This document shows positions 34,621-45,891 of a stretch of 64,000 bases of DNA, one piece after another (the first letter of the stretch is position 1; each line of letters opens with the position of its first letter). The DNA comes from Lamellibrachia columna. Its lineage: Eukaryota; Annelida; Polychaeta; Sabellida; Siboglinidae. The position numbers and the translations under genes are program-made. The stretch lies in assembly GCA_963662155.1 (NCBI GenBank), contig OY759263.1, positions 28,931,023 through 28,995,022 of the forward strand, read 5' to 3'. Under the pieces are notes generated by a model, which did not search any database, had not been told where the DNA came from, and was given only the letters and a program-made list of their open reading frames with translations.

Positions 34621-36386
34621 TGATGGGATCAAGGGGAAGTAGAAGAATGATTCTTCAAGTAGTACTTCCCTCATTACCTATCTCTGACTACATCAAGCAC
34701 TTCCTTGTCGCCTCTGTATTCATCGTGGTTACTCGATATATTATATGTGTATGTTATGTTGCTGTCAGTGGTCAGATATTCTATCCACTGGCGTCTCTGC
34801 TGACTCTAGTTGTGTCTATTTGTGCCTGTTGTGGATGGACACTGGACAGCTGGAACCACTTTCAGCACAGTTTTGTCTGCACTGGTTTAAATTGCCACTG
34901 CCTGCAGAGCCCAGTCATCTGGTATGTGGTCATTTCCAGACACTTAGCAGCCAAATGCCCTGTAGCAAGGGTAAACACTACAGGGTAAACACTGCCAGTT
35001 GCAGGCCATCTTCTAGTGCAGCTATCAATCCACACCTCACCATCTATCAAATGTTGGTCTACTTAGAACTACAATACATTAATTTGTGTGTTCATTTGCA
35101 ACCCAGAACTCTGTAGTGCTCATACAACACCACATGTTTGGCTGGGCATCCCAGACAACAATTTAGGGTGAAGTTAGAGGACACTATTTGTCCAAGTAGT
35201 GGCTTCATATTTAATGTACTTGGTATTCAGTGGTGTGTGGGTGAGATAAGTCCAAGTGGGAGTCATAAATCAGCATCAGCCTCATTCCTCAACCTCTCTT
35301 AAATCTCTGCTTTCCATCTGCTACACTTTCCTCCATTTGTTGCCCCCACAGTTATGGTAATAGCCCACAAGAGGGTGTGGCAACTGTATATTAAAGTTAT
35401 GTTTTATTGGTCATATTAGGCACTCTCGGAGAAACCACACATTTGAGTGCAGACCAATATAATTTATGGTCTAATGTGAAACCGTACACATGGCTAAGAG
35501 GTTGAGAGATTTTAGATTCACATCTTAGACAGAGAGCAAATTAACTGCTTCGTATTGTTGTTTAGCTAATTGTTAATTATTAATCAACCAGTCAGTTGCA
35601 AGTCATCTATGATATGCCAGACTGTTTTTTTTTCTTTTGTAGCTATCGGCTCCAAATCATATTACACATGGTATACTCAAGCATTGTTCTGTGTGGAAGT
35701 AGCAGAGTACAGTTGATCCAGACTCAACTGTGACATGTGGAACCTTGGAATATATGGAAGTAACAGAGTAGTTGATCCAGACTCAATGATAAAATTTGAG
35801 TCATGCGATATAGAGCCTTTGCATATGGAAGTAACCGTTTAATAGTGCCATATTCAATGATTACATGTATTTTCAGTAGGTCTTGTGTGTTGGATGTTCT
35901 GTCATCTCTACCAACTAAGCTGTTATACAGTGGTTGGATTCTTTTGTAATGGTATGTTGCCCGCAGACCCTCTGGCATAGCTCCAATTGCCTGCCGCCAC
36001 ACCACCAGGGCAAGAAACACTGCTGGTGACAGCTCAAAGAGGCCACGTAATTCATGTTTGGACTATTAGATTGTGTCAGACACTAGTGATTGAAAAAAAA
36101 GGAACTGGAATGTTCTGTGTTTCACTAGCAACATAAAGCTGTGCCCAATATGCAGCTGCCAGCCAGTCACCAGCACAGAAACACTACAAATATGTTCACT
36201 CGTGTGATTTGCAGAACATAGTTGAACTATCAGTATCACTTGGATAAAGTAGTAATTGCATGAACGTAAGCTGTCAGTATAAAAGTATCATGCTGGGCTG
36301 ATAATATGTTGGCTGAATGAAAACTCCATACTTAACTGATTTATCCTTTCATGAGTCCAGTTCGATGATGTCCTAATATCTGGTAA
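34621..36386. other. Intron sequence, mostly without supported features
   Basis: Two plus-strand open frames of about 122 codons at 34620-35116 overlap one another and show no domain. A short duplication (GGAAGTARCAGAGTA plus TTGATCCAGACTCAA) occurs at about 35694 and 35757. The only segment with some protein-like character is the minus-strand frame listed at 35727-36020. Confidence 0.4.
35727..36020 (-). pseudogene. Unrecognised protein-like open frame
   Basis: A minus-strand frame of about 98 codons. Its first half (VVWRQAIGAMPEGLRATYHY, then KRIQPLYNSLVGRDDRTSN) looks like folded-protein sequence with a normal residue mix, while the last third is less convincing. The frame extends upstream of the nominal start (ELSPAV before it). 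No domain is recognised and splice sites are not evident. It could be a transposon or processed-gene scrap or chance. Confidence 0.2.
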
Positions 36387-36663
36387 GAACTGGTAAGGCT
36401 CAAAATAGTGGACATCCAAAATGGTAAGCACTATGGGTCAGGGCAGATCATGGGTGTGACTTCAACCTTCTAGCCGATCACATGACAAAGTTTTTAGCAT
36501 TTTCATTAAAATAAATGATGGATCAAGCATTGAATAATAATTAATTTAATAATTTGTCTGACGATTTCACAAAAAAACTTCATACAAAAGTAGCACGTTG
36601 AATTTTCGCAAAATGCATTTGAAATACGACGAGCAAAAAATCTAATTGAGGAGGCACCTTTAA
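36387..36663 (+). repeat. Dispersed repeat family C, copy 2
   Basis: Plus-strand counterpart of 2730-3070. Starts CTGGTAAGGCTCAAAATAGT and ends TTGAGGAGGCACCTTTAA. It is shorter than copy 1 through internal deletions. Confidence 0.65.
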
Positions 36664-37030
36664 GGCTAGCTGGTCTGTGGTTCGCCATCATGTCTGTGGT
36701 TGACTGGTAGTGGGTGACTCCCTGGTCTGTGGCTTTGTTTTGCCAGTGTTCACTGACTGTGATGTATGTGTTGATGTCTGCCTCTCATCCCCCACACACC
36801 TGGCCAGGCGACTTCACGGCTGCTAATGGAATACACTGGAGAATGTCACTCAGTCTTCTTGCTATGCTACCAGCATCTCAAGCTGTCCTAGACAAACTAA
36901 AAGTGTTGAATGCTAGAACTGGAGCAAGCTGTTTTAAGTGTTTAGTTGTCTTTTTTGTGTGTGTCTTGGGTAACACCGCCATTCTTGTGGATACTGGCCT
37001 GTTTCGAACATGATATGTACATCTGTTATC
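36664..37030. other. Intron sequence without supported features
   Basis: One 99-codon plus-strand open frame (36714-37013) has no recognisable domain. A 10-mer TTTCGAACAT at 37002-37011 recurs at 39154-39163 on the other side of the following array. Confidence 0.35.
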
Positions 37031-37196
37031 CTGTAACGTTACAGTTCCCCATTTCCATATAGGAACTTTGAATACTATGCTTAATGGCACCTTTGCGATA
37101 TGAATCACCTGTGAGACTTTGGTGGAGTAGAACAAATAATCGGACAAGGCCATAGGACACATCCGATTAATTGTGCTACTCCGCCAGCTGTCGAGT
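37031..37196. repeat. Foldback sequence beside the 57-bp array
   Basis: Positions 37038-37058 are an exact inverted copy of part of the array unit (GTTACAGTTCCCCATTTCCA), starting within the palindrome CTGTAACGTTACAG. Then 37121-37144 and 37162-37185 form 24-bp inverted arms, 21 of 24 paired, with a 17-base loop. The array begins 12 bases later. This suggests a palindromic element or inverted duplication at the array edge. Confidence 0.7.
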
Positions 37197-39120
37197 ACAA
37201 TTTGCTGTAACGTAAGGTTGAGGACCACTGAACTGGTGCAGTGGAGAATGGAAATGGGGAACTGTAACATAAGGTTGGGGACCACTGAACTGGTGCAGTG
37301 GAGAATGGAAATGGGGAACTGTAACGTAAGGTTGAGGACCACTGAACTGGTGCAGTGGAGAATGGACATGGGGAACTGTAACGTAAGGTTGGGGACCACT
37401 GAACTGGTACAGTGGAGAATGGAAATGGGGAACTGTAACGTAAGGTTGGGGACCATTAAACTGGTACAGTGGAGAATGGACATGGGGAACTGTAACATAA
37501 GGTTGGGGACCACTGAACTGGTGCAGTGGAGAATGGAAATGGGGAACTGTAACGTAAGGTTGAGGACCACTGAACTGGTGCAGTGGAGAATGGAAATGGG
37601 GAACTGTAACGTAAGGTTGGGGACCATTAAACTGGTGCAGTGGAGAATGGAAATGGGGAACTGTAACGTAAGGTTGAGGACCACTGAACAGGTGCAGGGG
37701 AGAATGGACATGGGGAACTGTAACATAAGGTTGGGGACCACTGAACTGGTGCAGTGGAGAATGGAAATGGGGAACTGTAACATAAGGTTGGGGACCACTG
37801 AACTGGTGCAGTGGAGAATAGAAATGGGGAACTGTAACATAAGGTTGGGGACCACTGAACTGGTACAGTGGAGAATGGAAATGGGGAACTGTAACGTAAG
37901 GTTGGGGACCATTAAACTGGTACAGTGGAGAATGGACATGGGGAACTGTAACATAAGGTTGGGGACCACTGAACTGGTGCAGTGGAGAATGGAAATGGGG
38001 AACTGTAACGTAAGGTTGAGGACCACTGAACTGGTGCAGTGGAGAATGGAAATGGGGAACTGTAACGTAAGGTTGGGGACCATTAAACTGGTGCAGTGGA
38101 GAATGGAAATGGGGAACTGTAACGTAAGGTTGAGGACCACTGAACAGGTGCAGTGGAGAATGGACATGGGGAACTGTAACATAAGGTTGGGGACCACTGA
38201 ACTGGTGCAGTGGAGAATGGAAATGGGGAACTGTAACATAAGGTTGGGGACCACTGAACTGGTGCAGTGGAGAATGGAAATGGGGAACTGTAACATAAGG
38301 TTGGGGACCACTGAACTGGTGCAGTGGAGAATGGAAATGGGGATCTGTAACGTAAGGTTGAGGACCACTGAACTGGTACAGTAGAGAATGGAAATGGGGA
38401 ACTGTAACATAAGGTTGGGGACCACTGAACTGGTGCAGTGGAGAATGGAAATGGGGAACTGTAACGTATGGTTGAGGACCACTGAACTGGTGCAGTGGAG
38501 AATGGACATGGGGAACTGTAACATAAGGTTGGGGACCACTGAACTGGTGCAGTGGAGAATGGAAATGGGGATCTGTAACGTAAGGTTGAGGACCACTGAA
38601 CTGGTACAGTAGAGAATGGAAATGGGGAACTGTAACATAAGGTTGGGGACCACTGAACTGGTGCAGTGGAGAATGGAAATGGGGAACTGTAACGTAAGGT
38701 TGAGGACCACTGAACTGGTGCAGTGGAGAATGGAAATGGGGAACTGTAACGTAAGGTTGGGGACCACTGAACTGGTGCAGTGGAGAATGGAAATGGGGAA
38801 CTGTAACGTAAGGTTGGGGACCACTGAACTGGTGCAGTGGAGAATGGAAATGGGGAACTGTAACGTAAGGTTGAGGACCACTGAACAGGTGCAGTGGAGA
38901 ATGGAAATGGGGAACTGTAACGTAAGGTTGAGGACCACTGAACAGGTGCAGTGGAGAATGGACATGGGGAACTGTAACATAAGGTTGAGGACCACTGAAC
39001 TGGTGCAGTGGAGAATGGACATGGGGAACTGTAACGTAAGGTTGGGGACCACTGAACTGGTGCAGTGGAGAATGGAAATGGGGAACTGTAACGTAAGGTT
39101 GGGGACCACTGAACTGGTGC
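37197..39120. repeat. 57-bp minisatellite array, about 34 units
   Basis: The unit is GTAACGTAAGGTTGAGGACC, ACTGAACTGGTGCAGTGGAG, AATGGAAATGGGGAACT. All units appear to be exactly 57 bp, so frames on both strands stay open for hundreds of codons (minus strand through the entire array; plus strand broken only where TGG became TAG, at about 38380 and 38608). Variant units repeat with a 456-bp (8-unit) shift (GGACCATTAAACTGG at 37450 and 37906, and at 37621 and 38077) and a 228-bp (4-unit) shift. I interpret the open frames as repeat by-products. Confidence 0.95.
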
Positions 39121-39163
39121 GAAAGAAAGCAGAGAAAATTTACCGACGATACATTTCGAACAT

Positions 39164-40746
39164 CTATTGTTTATTTTTACTGCATAGAAAGCATGAGTAC
39201 ATGTTAATCCAGCATATGGTGTCCACTGTCAGTGGAGTTGGGCAGCTTAACATTGTCATCGCACACACCGTTTCGTACATGATGACCACGTAATGACATA
39301 AATAACTAGTTCAGTCCGTATCACGAGCATTCAATACCGCATTTAATATTGCACCTAAGTATCGCACAGAACGTATTGAACGCATGTGTAATAACATCAT
39401 GTGTGTTATGAGGTGCTAGCCTTGTGTACTGTATCAATTTAGTAGTAATAGTTCCAAGAGACTGATTGAGTCTGAAGGGTAATGTGGGTGTGGCTCCCTT
39501 AGGGAAACTGCTGAATACAGTGTGATGTGCTCAATCAATACATGTAATCAGATGTGCTGTTGGTGTGGCTGACTGGATGGTAAGTAGTGTGTGATGGTTG
39601 GATGACTTGCTTCTCACCAGGCCCCTCTACACAGCAGTCATCTAGGACTAGGTGGCAGTAAAACTGACCCAACTACATCAAGAGATCCGCCAGTTGTCTT
39701 CAGAAAGTTAATGTTTGCAGTTTGGCCAAACAGAGTCAATCAGTAAAATTTTATTTCCAAGCAGTAACCGCAACAGGAACACCTCTGTCATTCCACGTTA
39801 GAAATTACTCTAGTATTTTGTAGGACATGAACACACACATTTTATCACGAAACACTACAACAGTGTCTGTTACGTGTTGTATGAAGGCGATGCAGGTAGT
39901 CACTCAATGGAAAGTCTAATGCTGCCATAAATGCATTAGTAATGCACTGTAATTTACAACTATGCATAATCACGGTAAACTGTATGCATTATCACTGAGC
40001 GTTGTAATACATACTGAAAATTTTCATATATCCTACTATTGGACAAAGTTGATGCCCTAATCAGCTATAAAAATATCTATATCTGGCCTTACTGAATGCT
40101 AATTACTATGTTTGTGAGAAAATGAAAGAATTCTCACAGTGCAGTGGTTTTGAATTAACTATTTTCTTTGGATGTTAGCATTTGAATAATATGCAACATA
40201 TGTGCACAAGTATGTCACGTCTCATTCCATGTTTCCACTACGTTCCTTGGAAAAGACAACTTGATTTCTTGACAACTCATGCAGCACCTTCTCTGTCAGG
40301 TGGCTGTTGCTGCTAGTGATGTAGCCCACTGGGTTCACATCAAAGCATGGCTGGTGTAGGCATTGACTACCCCTGACATTTCCATGCTCTCTCTGAGGAG
40401 GTGATTGATGGATCTTCCAAAAACTGCAGTTTGTTAGCAGGATTCAGTTTCTACTTAGGGTATATGAATATCTGTGTCATATGGCTGGCAAGTTTAGGCT
40501 GATCCATAGAAAGGTGACATACATAGTGTTTTTATAAACACGTATACAAGTGTCTGGCATGTGTTTTTACCAGGAGCTGCCGTTAGCAGGAAAACTAACA
40601 TGGTGCAGAAGTATTAGGCTGCACAATCTGTAGTAAAGTAGGACAATAGAAGAAGGATGCGGAATTATGAGAAGAAATTGGGTAGGAAAGGTCGTTGGGA
40701 CTCTGGTAAGCTGTAATTAAATTGGCAGGCCTACAGACAATGTAGG
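39164..40746. other. Intron sequence without supported features
   Basis: No coding region, array or element end recognised. Sequence is AT-rich with scattered short open frames. Confidence 0.4.
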
Positions 40747-41015
40747 ACATCATGGTTGGTTGATGCCTTGATGGAGAAGAAGAAGACTGGAAGAAGGTGG
40801 CTAGAGAGAGTGAAGACACGTAGAGTGGGTGTATAGAGAATGACAGCAACAGCATGGTTGGTTGATGGAGAAAAGGAAGACATAAAGAAGGTGGCTAGAG
40901 AGAGTGAAGACACTTAGAGTGGGTGTGTAGAGAATAACAGCGACAGCATGGTTGGTTGATGGAGAAGAAGAAGACAATAAGAAGGTGGCTAGAGAGAGGG
41001 AGAGAGTGAAGATAC
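40747..41015. repeat. Imperfect 94-102-bp tandem repeat, about 3 units
   Basis: The landmark CATGGTTGGTTGATG occurs at 40751, 40853 and 40947, each followed by a GGAGAAGAAGAAGAC-type purine-rich block and GGTGGCTAGAGAGAGTGAAG. The 40600-41100 segment is purine-rich on the plus strand overall. Confidence 0.8.
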
Positions 41016-42328
41016 TTAGAGTGGAGAGCACAGCTGACACAATGAAAGAAGATAGAAACGAGGAATCTGGAAGGTATGAAATGTGGCCCAAGTGCTGTAA
41101 GGAAAGAAGACTGTGGTAGTCTGTGGATGTCAGTTCAGTTGAGTGCCACAGCTCAGACTGATCATACGTGGCAGCCAGGTAGCCATGTTCATTGTAGGCG
41201 CTGACCCTCTATGGAACTGACAGCTAAGCATCATGTGTGAGACAGCACTGTGACTACAAAGTCTGAATAATTGGCAATGTCCGTGTATTATGATGTCCAT
41301 GGCATAAGTAATTGAGATGGTGGATAAGATGCCAGGAAGTTATGGTTGGACTGTAGAAATATCACTCTGGCATTACACATTTCTATAATAGAACTTGACG
41401 TCCAACAGTGAATAAAGGTGTCACATAGATAACAGGCATATACATTAAACAATGTGATGTTCTCGGAGTTACCCGAACCTTTAAGTTCCATTATTATTCA
41501 GGTAACATGGAGTAACAAGGCTACCAATGCCATGGCAAATATCAACATAAAATAGTTCCTTCATTGGCAGTTGATCTCAGCAGCTGTGCCCCAACAACAA
41601 ATGAGTTTTGTTTTATTAGTTTATTGTAGGTTAATATGTACAGAATACTCACACAATATTGAAAAAAAATAAGCTGGATAGCCCTTGTCTGTTGTAACTT
41701 GCAGGCAAAGGAATTTTTCAAGAATGAAAATTCAAAAAAGCTTCAGTGCATAGAAATACCAGAGCTGCCTGTCTGCAATTAATTGGGTCTAAGCTAGACT
41801 GAAAGCCTGTAACGCTTGGCATAACATTCTGTAAACTCTTGGAAGAGCCATGCAATGTGCTTCCCTTTAACACCTTGGCCAACCGCCATCCATTGGTGTC
41901 ATGACGTGAACACGTCCGCGTTCTAATTACATGCAATGAGATATGCTAAGTGCAATCAAAATGAGTTTCGTGGAACCGCAACTGGAAATATTTCAAATGT
42001 GCTGGTGTAGTGCAGTGTTTATTTGAATCTTTGCTGAATGTTTCTCTTCGGTACACCAGGCTGACATGTCTCGTAATTGAGCTTTCGTGATAAGCTGTTT
42101 TCTGTTTGAGGTATCTGATGTGTGTTCCTTTCTTACATGTTTCCAGATAATCTGATTTGTTGCCTGCCAGACACTAGTTATGGTAAATGCTTAAGTTACT
42201 GAAATCAAAGTGACTAGTGATTAGTACAGTCAGTGTGAGAAAGTTGAGCTTTTGTGTGATTTGTGACTGGTTGTAGACAGACACAAACATTGCATTGTCT
42301 GGTTGTCCTCATTGCAGATTGCCCAACA
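41016..42328. other. Intron sequence without supported features
   Basis: Short unremarkable open frames only. No repeat structure seen. Confidence 0.4.
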
Positions 42329-42367
42329 GTTCACGACAGCCAAAACAGTGTTTTGGCTGTCGTGAAC
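42329..42367. repeat. 39-bp perfect palindrome
   Basis: Arms of 19 bases (GTTCACGACAGCCAAAACA and its complement) around a single central G. It abuts, and appears to truncate, the retrotransposon tail to its right. Confidence 0.95.
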
Positions 42368-42600
42368 AGTCTTCCTCTTCTCCTGTCCTCCACTCTAAGC
42401 ACATTTGCTCTCTTCGTCAACCGTTCCCCTTCCATTCTTTCCACGTGTCCAGCCCACTTTAACTGGCTCCTCACCAGCTTCCTCCCTCAGCTCCTCACCA
42501 GCTCCCTCCCTCAGCTCCTCCATTCTTCACTTGTCTACTCTTTTCACTCCTGCGATTCTTCTAACCCAGTTATTCTTGCAAACTCGCAAAAGTTGTGCAA
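42368..42600 (-). mobile_element. Non-LTR retrotransposon ORF2 3' tail, truncated
   Basis: On the minus strand an open segment reads QLKWAGHVERMEGERLTKRA followed by NVLRVEDRRRRGRL, the standard GHxxRM...RxRGR tail of non-LTR polymerases. Upstream on the same strand is a degraded repeat of an SEEW/GRELVRS-type segment (about 42470-42530, a 24-bp duplication of CCTCCCTCAGCTCCTCACCA). The expected continuation after RGR is replaced by the 39-bp palindrome. Confidence 0.7.
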
Positions 42601-44405
42601 CTAGGACATCATGTATTGATCAACATAAAAATGATGTGGATTAGTTGACTAAAGATGTATGTTGACTGTTTGGCAGTGTTGGCAGTGAGTTCTATTTGTT
42701 AGTTCTGTTGGTACAGTATATCAAGTTGCCCTGATTGTCACAGCTGCATCACAGTCACATTACTCACATAATGACACCAGATCTACTGGTGGTGCCCTAC
42801 CGACACCCTGCCCTCAATTATGCTCCATGAAGGGGTTCCATGATACCTGTTATGATATGGGCGGTTGTATCTGTTGCGACCACAGTTTATCTCACACCCA
42901 AATCACAATGTTTCATGGAATTCCTTCCACAAAACCAAGATTTGTCCTGGGGTGTGTAATGTCATATTTATTGGGAATTGGATGGATTGAAGTTGGCTGG
43001 ATTGGTTAGTCCAGTTATATAAGTCAAAAACAGTAATTTAATTATGTGTTAACTTTGTATAAAAAACAAAATATATGCCACTATACGTGGTGGTTGAGAT
43101 TTGATGGTAGCAAAAAGGTGCTGCATCGTGCAGTGCTCATCATTATGTACAGCAGACAATGCCTTCGTACTGCTTTCTAGTATTCTGTAGACATTTCTGA
43201 AGTCCACTACACTGCTGTCATAACAGCAGCGACACTGGTAATTTCATCACAGTTGCTTTCAGCAACACAAGTGAGATGTTTATGCTGAAGCCGAAGCCAG
43301 CCATGAAGTAGCCCCTGAGTGCTGGCAGACTGTGACTGTCTGATACACCCAGCCACACAGTCACTGGGACTGTCACACAGCATGCTATCACCTGCCATCT
43401 CCAACTTTGATAACATTATGCACATTGCAATTATCCATGTTTTGTGCAGTATCAGTTACGTAGTGTGCGCCCTGTCGGTATTTGTTTGCTTCATTACACG
43501 TGTTTTCGGTTTTTGGTTTTGAGTGTCAGAATGACAGGTTCACTTTTTAAACCACAGAACAACTAGGCTGATTGAACTTAAGCAGTTTGTTTGCAGACAA
43601 ACCTAGAGACAGGAATATAAATGGATGCTTTCCTTGGTTGGCTGAGCAGCTGCTGGGCCTCAATCTATGTCATGTGGATGTTAGTTATGGTTATACAAAC
43701 AGAGCAGCTAGTACTGAGGTGAAGCTCCCTAGCTGGCTATTATTGACTTAACAAGGTATCTGACTGAAGGGCATGTAGATCTGTCAGCAGTGAGGATTTA
43801 CTTGTGTCATTGATCACCAGGGGGCAGCATACTACAATAAATGGTCACCGCACTAGTTTACACATTCTTGTGTAGTGATTTGTAGTGTGCTGGGGAGCCA
43901 GCAGGCAGGCATGGTCATTGGCAATGCCCTGCAAATGCATTTTTGCAATATTCCCAATGTAAATAAATTCTTGATGTGGGTGCATTTGATATTAATTTCA
44001 TGGACATGTTCTATAGACATTGACAGTGATTATGAAGCATGTTTTCTTGCATTTAACTATGGAACATTGAGGAACTTCAAATAAATATATTCTTTTCAAT
44101 ATGTGTAATCTCTTGATGAAAATGTGTTTTTTATGCGTTTAGTGTGGAGGTGTTTTTTTTTTTAGTTCCTGTTACTGTCAGGCAGATGGCAGACATCAGA
44201 TACGTTATGTTTCTTCATAGGCACTGTATCTGGAAATCACACAGTTCATCATTCCAGAAGCATTTCTGAGTGAAGTTTCCTATAATTGTGAATATCTGAT
44301 AACATATGATCCTTGCACAGAGGACAGATCAATTGACCCCCAGATGTTCTGCCAGACTTCACGCAGATTGATACCATCCTCCTGTACTGTGTTGATGTGA
44401 ATGAA
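42601..44405. other. Intron sequence without supported features
   Basis: Short open frames without motifs (for example 43319-43522, 43875-44084). No array or element end recognised. Confidence 0.4.
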
Positions 44406-45257
44406 AGTACATCACCGGGCAGACATTCTCTGTAGTCAGCAGTCACTGTACAGTGGACATTGGTAGGGGTGTAACAGTACATCACCTGGCAGACATACTC
44501 TGTAGTCAGTGGTCACTGTACAGTGGTCATTGGTAGGGGTGTAACAGTACATCACCTGGCAGACATACTCTGTAGTCAGCGGTCACTGTACAGTGGTCAT
44601 TGGTAGGGGTGTAACAGTACATCACCTGGCAGACATACTCTGTAGTCAGCGGTCACTGTGCAGTGGTCATTGGTAGGGGTGTAACAGTACATCACCTGGC
44701 AGACATACTCTGTAGTCAGTGGTCACTGTGCAGTGGTCATTGGTAGGGGTGTAACAGTACATCACCTGGCAGACATACTCTGTAGTCGGCACTGCCAGTG
44801 GTCATTGGTAGGGGTGTAACACTACATCACCTGGCACTGCCAGGCTGGCAGGCATACTCTGTAGTCAGTGGTCACTGTACAGTGGTCATTGGTAACAGTA
44901 CATCACCTGGCAGACATACTCTGTAGTCGGCACTGCCAGTTGGTAGGGGTGTAACACTACATCACCTGGCACTGCCAGGCTGGCAGGCATACTCTGTAGT
45001 CAGTGGTCACTGTACAGTGGTCATTGGTAACAGTACATCACCTGGCAGACATACTCTGTAGTCAGCAGTCACTGTACAGTGGTCATTGGTAGCAGTGTAA
45101 CAGTACATCACCTGGCACTGCCAGGCTGGCAGGCATACTCTGTAGTCAGTGGTCACTGTACAGTGGTCATTGGTAGCAGTGTAACAGTACATCACCTGGC
45201 ACTGCCAGGCTGGCAGGCATACTCTGTAGTCAGTGGTCACTGTACAGTGGTCATTGG
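44406..45257. repeat. 70-bp minisatellite array, about 12 units, containing a hAT end
   Basis: The unit is CACCTGGCAGACATACTCTG, TAGTCAGTGGTCACTGTACA, GTGGTCATTGGTAGGGGTGT, AACAGTACAT. Variant units add a CTGCCAGGCTGG insert or lose parts of the centre (44790-45240). Each full unit contains TAGGGGTGTAACAGTA, which is the left terminus of the adjoining MITE, plus the GTCATTGG that forms its target duplication. The first unit (44406-44457) lacks the upstream TIR part, so it is the founder flank. Confidence 0.9.
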
Positions 45258-45655
45258 TAGGGGTGTAACAGTATATCAACATACTATCGCAATAGTCAAT
45301 GTGACAATACAGTACTATCGATAGTAAATTTAACTATCGATAGTACACTGAACTATTGATAGTAATGATAGTTGGCAAAACAATTCAGCAGGGTTACTTG
45401 TAATAAAATATAAATAAATATGTTTTTTCAACTGTATTGGATACTTTTATTAATTTATCGACCTAACCTTAACATTCATCGATTAGAGCAGTGTCATTCA
45501 CAGATTCAGCATTTTTAATCAGCTGCCTCCATTTCCAGGCTATTCGCTATTCCGCGATACTATCACAATACCATCGTTATAGTCATGAAACTATACCAGT
45601 AGTATTGCAATGTTCATACAGCTATCAAGATAGTATTGCAATAGTAATACCCCCA
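45258..45655. mobile_element. hAT-like MITE, 398 bp, TSD GTCATTGG
   Basis: Left end TAGGGGTGTAACAGTAT and inverted right end TGGGGGTATTACTATT share most positions, including GGGGT and AC. The same 8-bp sequence GTCATTGG lies at 45250-45257 and 45656-45663. An 8-bp duplication and TA/GGGG-type ends are expected of hAT elements. The interior is non-coding and rich in palindromes of the type ACTATCGATAGT (45313-45345). Confidence 0.8.
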
Positions 45656-45759
45656 GTCATTGGTGTACTACAAGGAATGACCACATAGTGCTTCATAATA
45701 AGATTTGTTGACTTTTGTCTTGCTAAATAACACAGGCTAATACAACAGCTTCAAGTTCT

Positions 45760-45891
45760 GTTACATGTGTTTGCACTCGCACACACATTACACATGCACA
45801 GATGTTACATGTGTTTGCACTCGCACACACATTACACATGCACAGATGTTACATGTGTTTGCACTCGCACACACATTACACATGCACAGAT
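45760..45891. repeat. 44-bp tandem repeat, 3 units
   Basis: Three identical copies starting GTTACATGTGTTTGCACTCG at 45760, 45804 and 45848. Each unit contains a CACACACA run. Confidence 0.95.

Noticed and set aside
36878..39109. 743-codon minus-strand frame and 403-codon plus-strand frame in the 57-bp array
   Set aside because: Exact 57-bp periodicity keeps all stop-free frames open on both strands; no domain and no exon context.
37002..39163. TTTCGAACAT as a firm 10-bp target duplication of an element containing the 57-bp array
   Set aside because: No matching inverted ends lie just inside the two copies, so a chance match cannot be excluded. Mentioned only as a hint.
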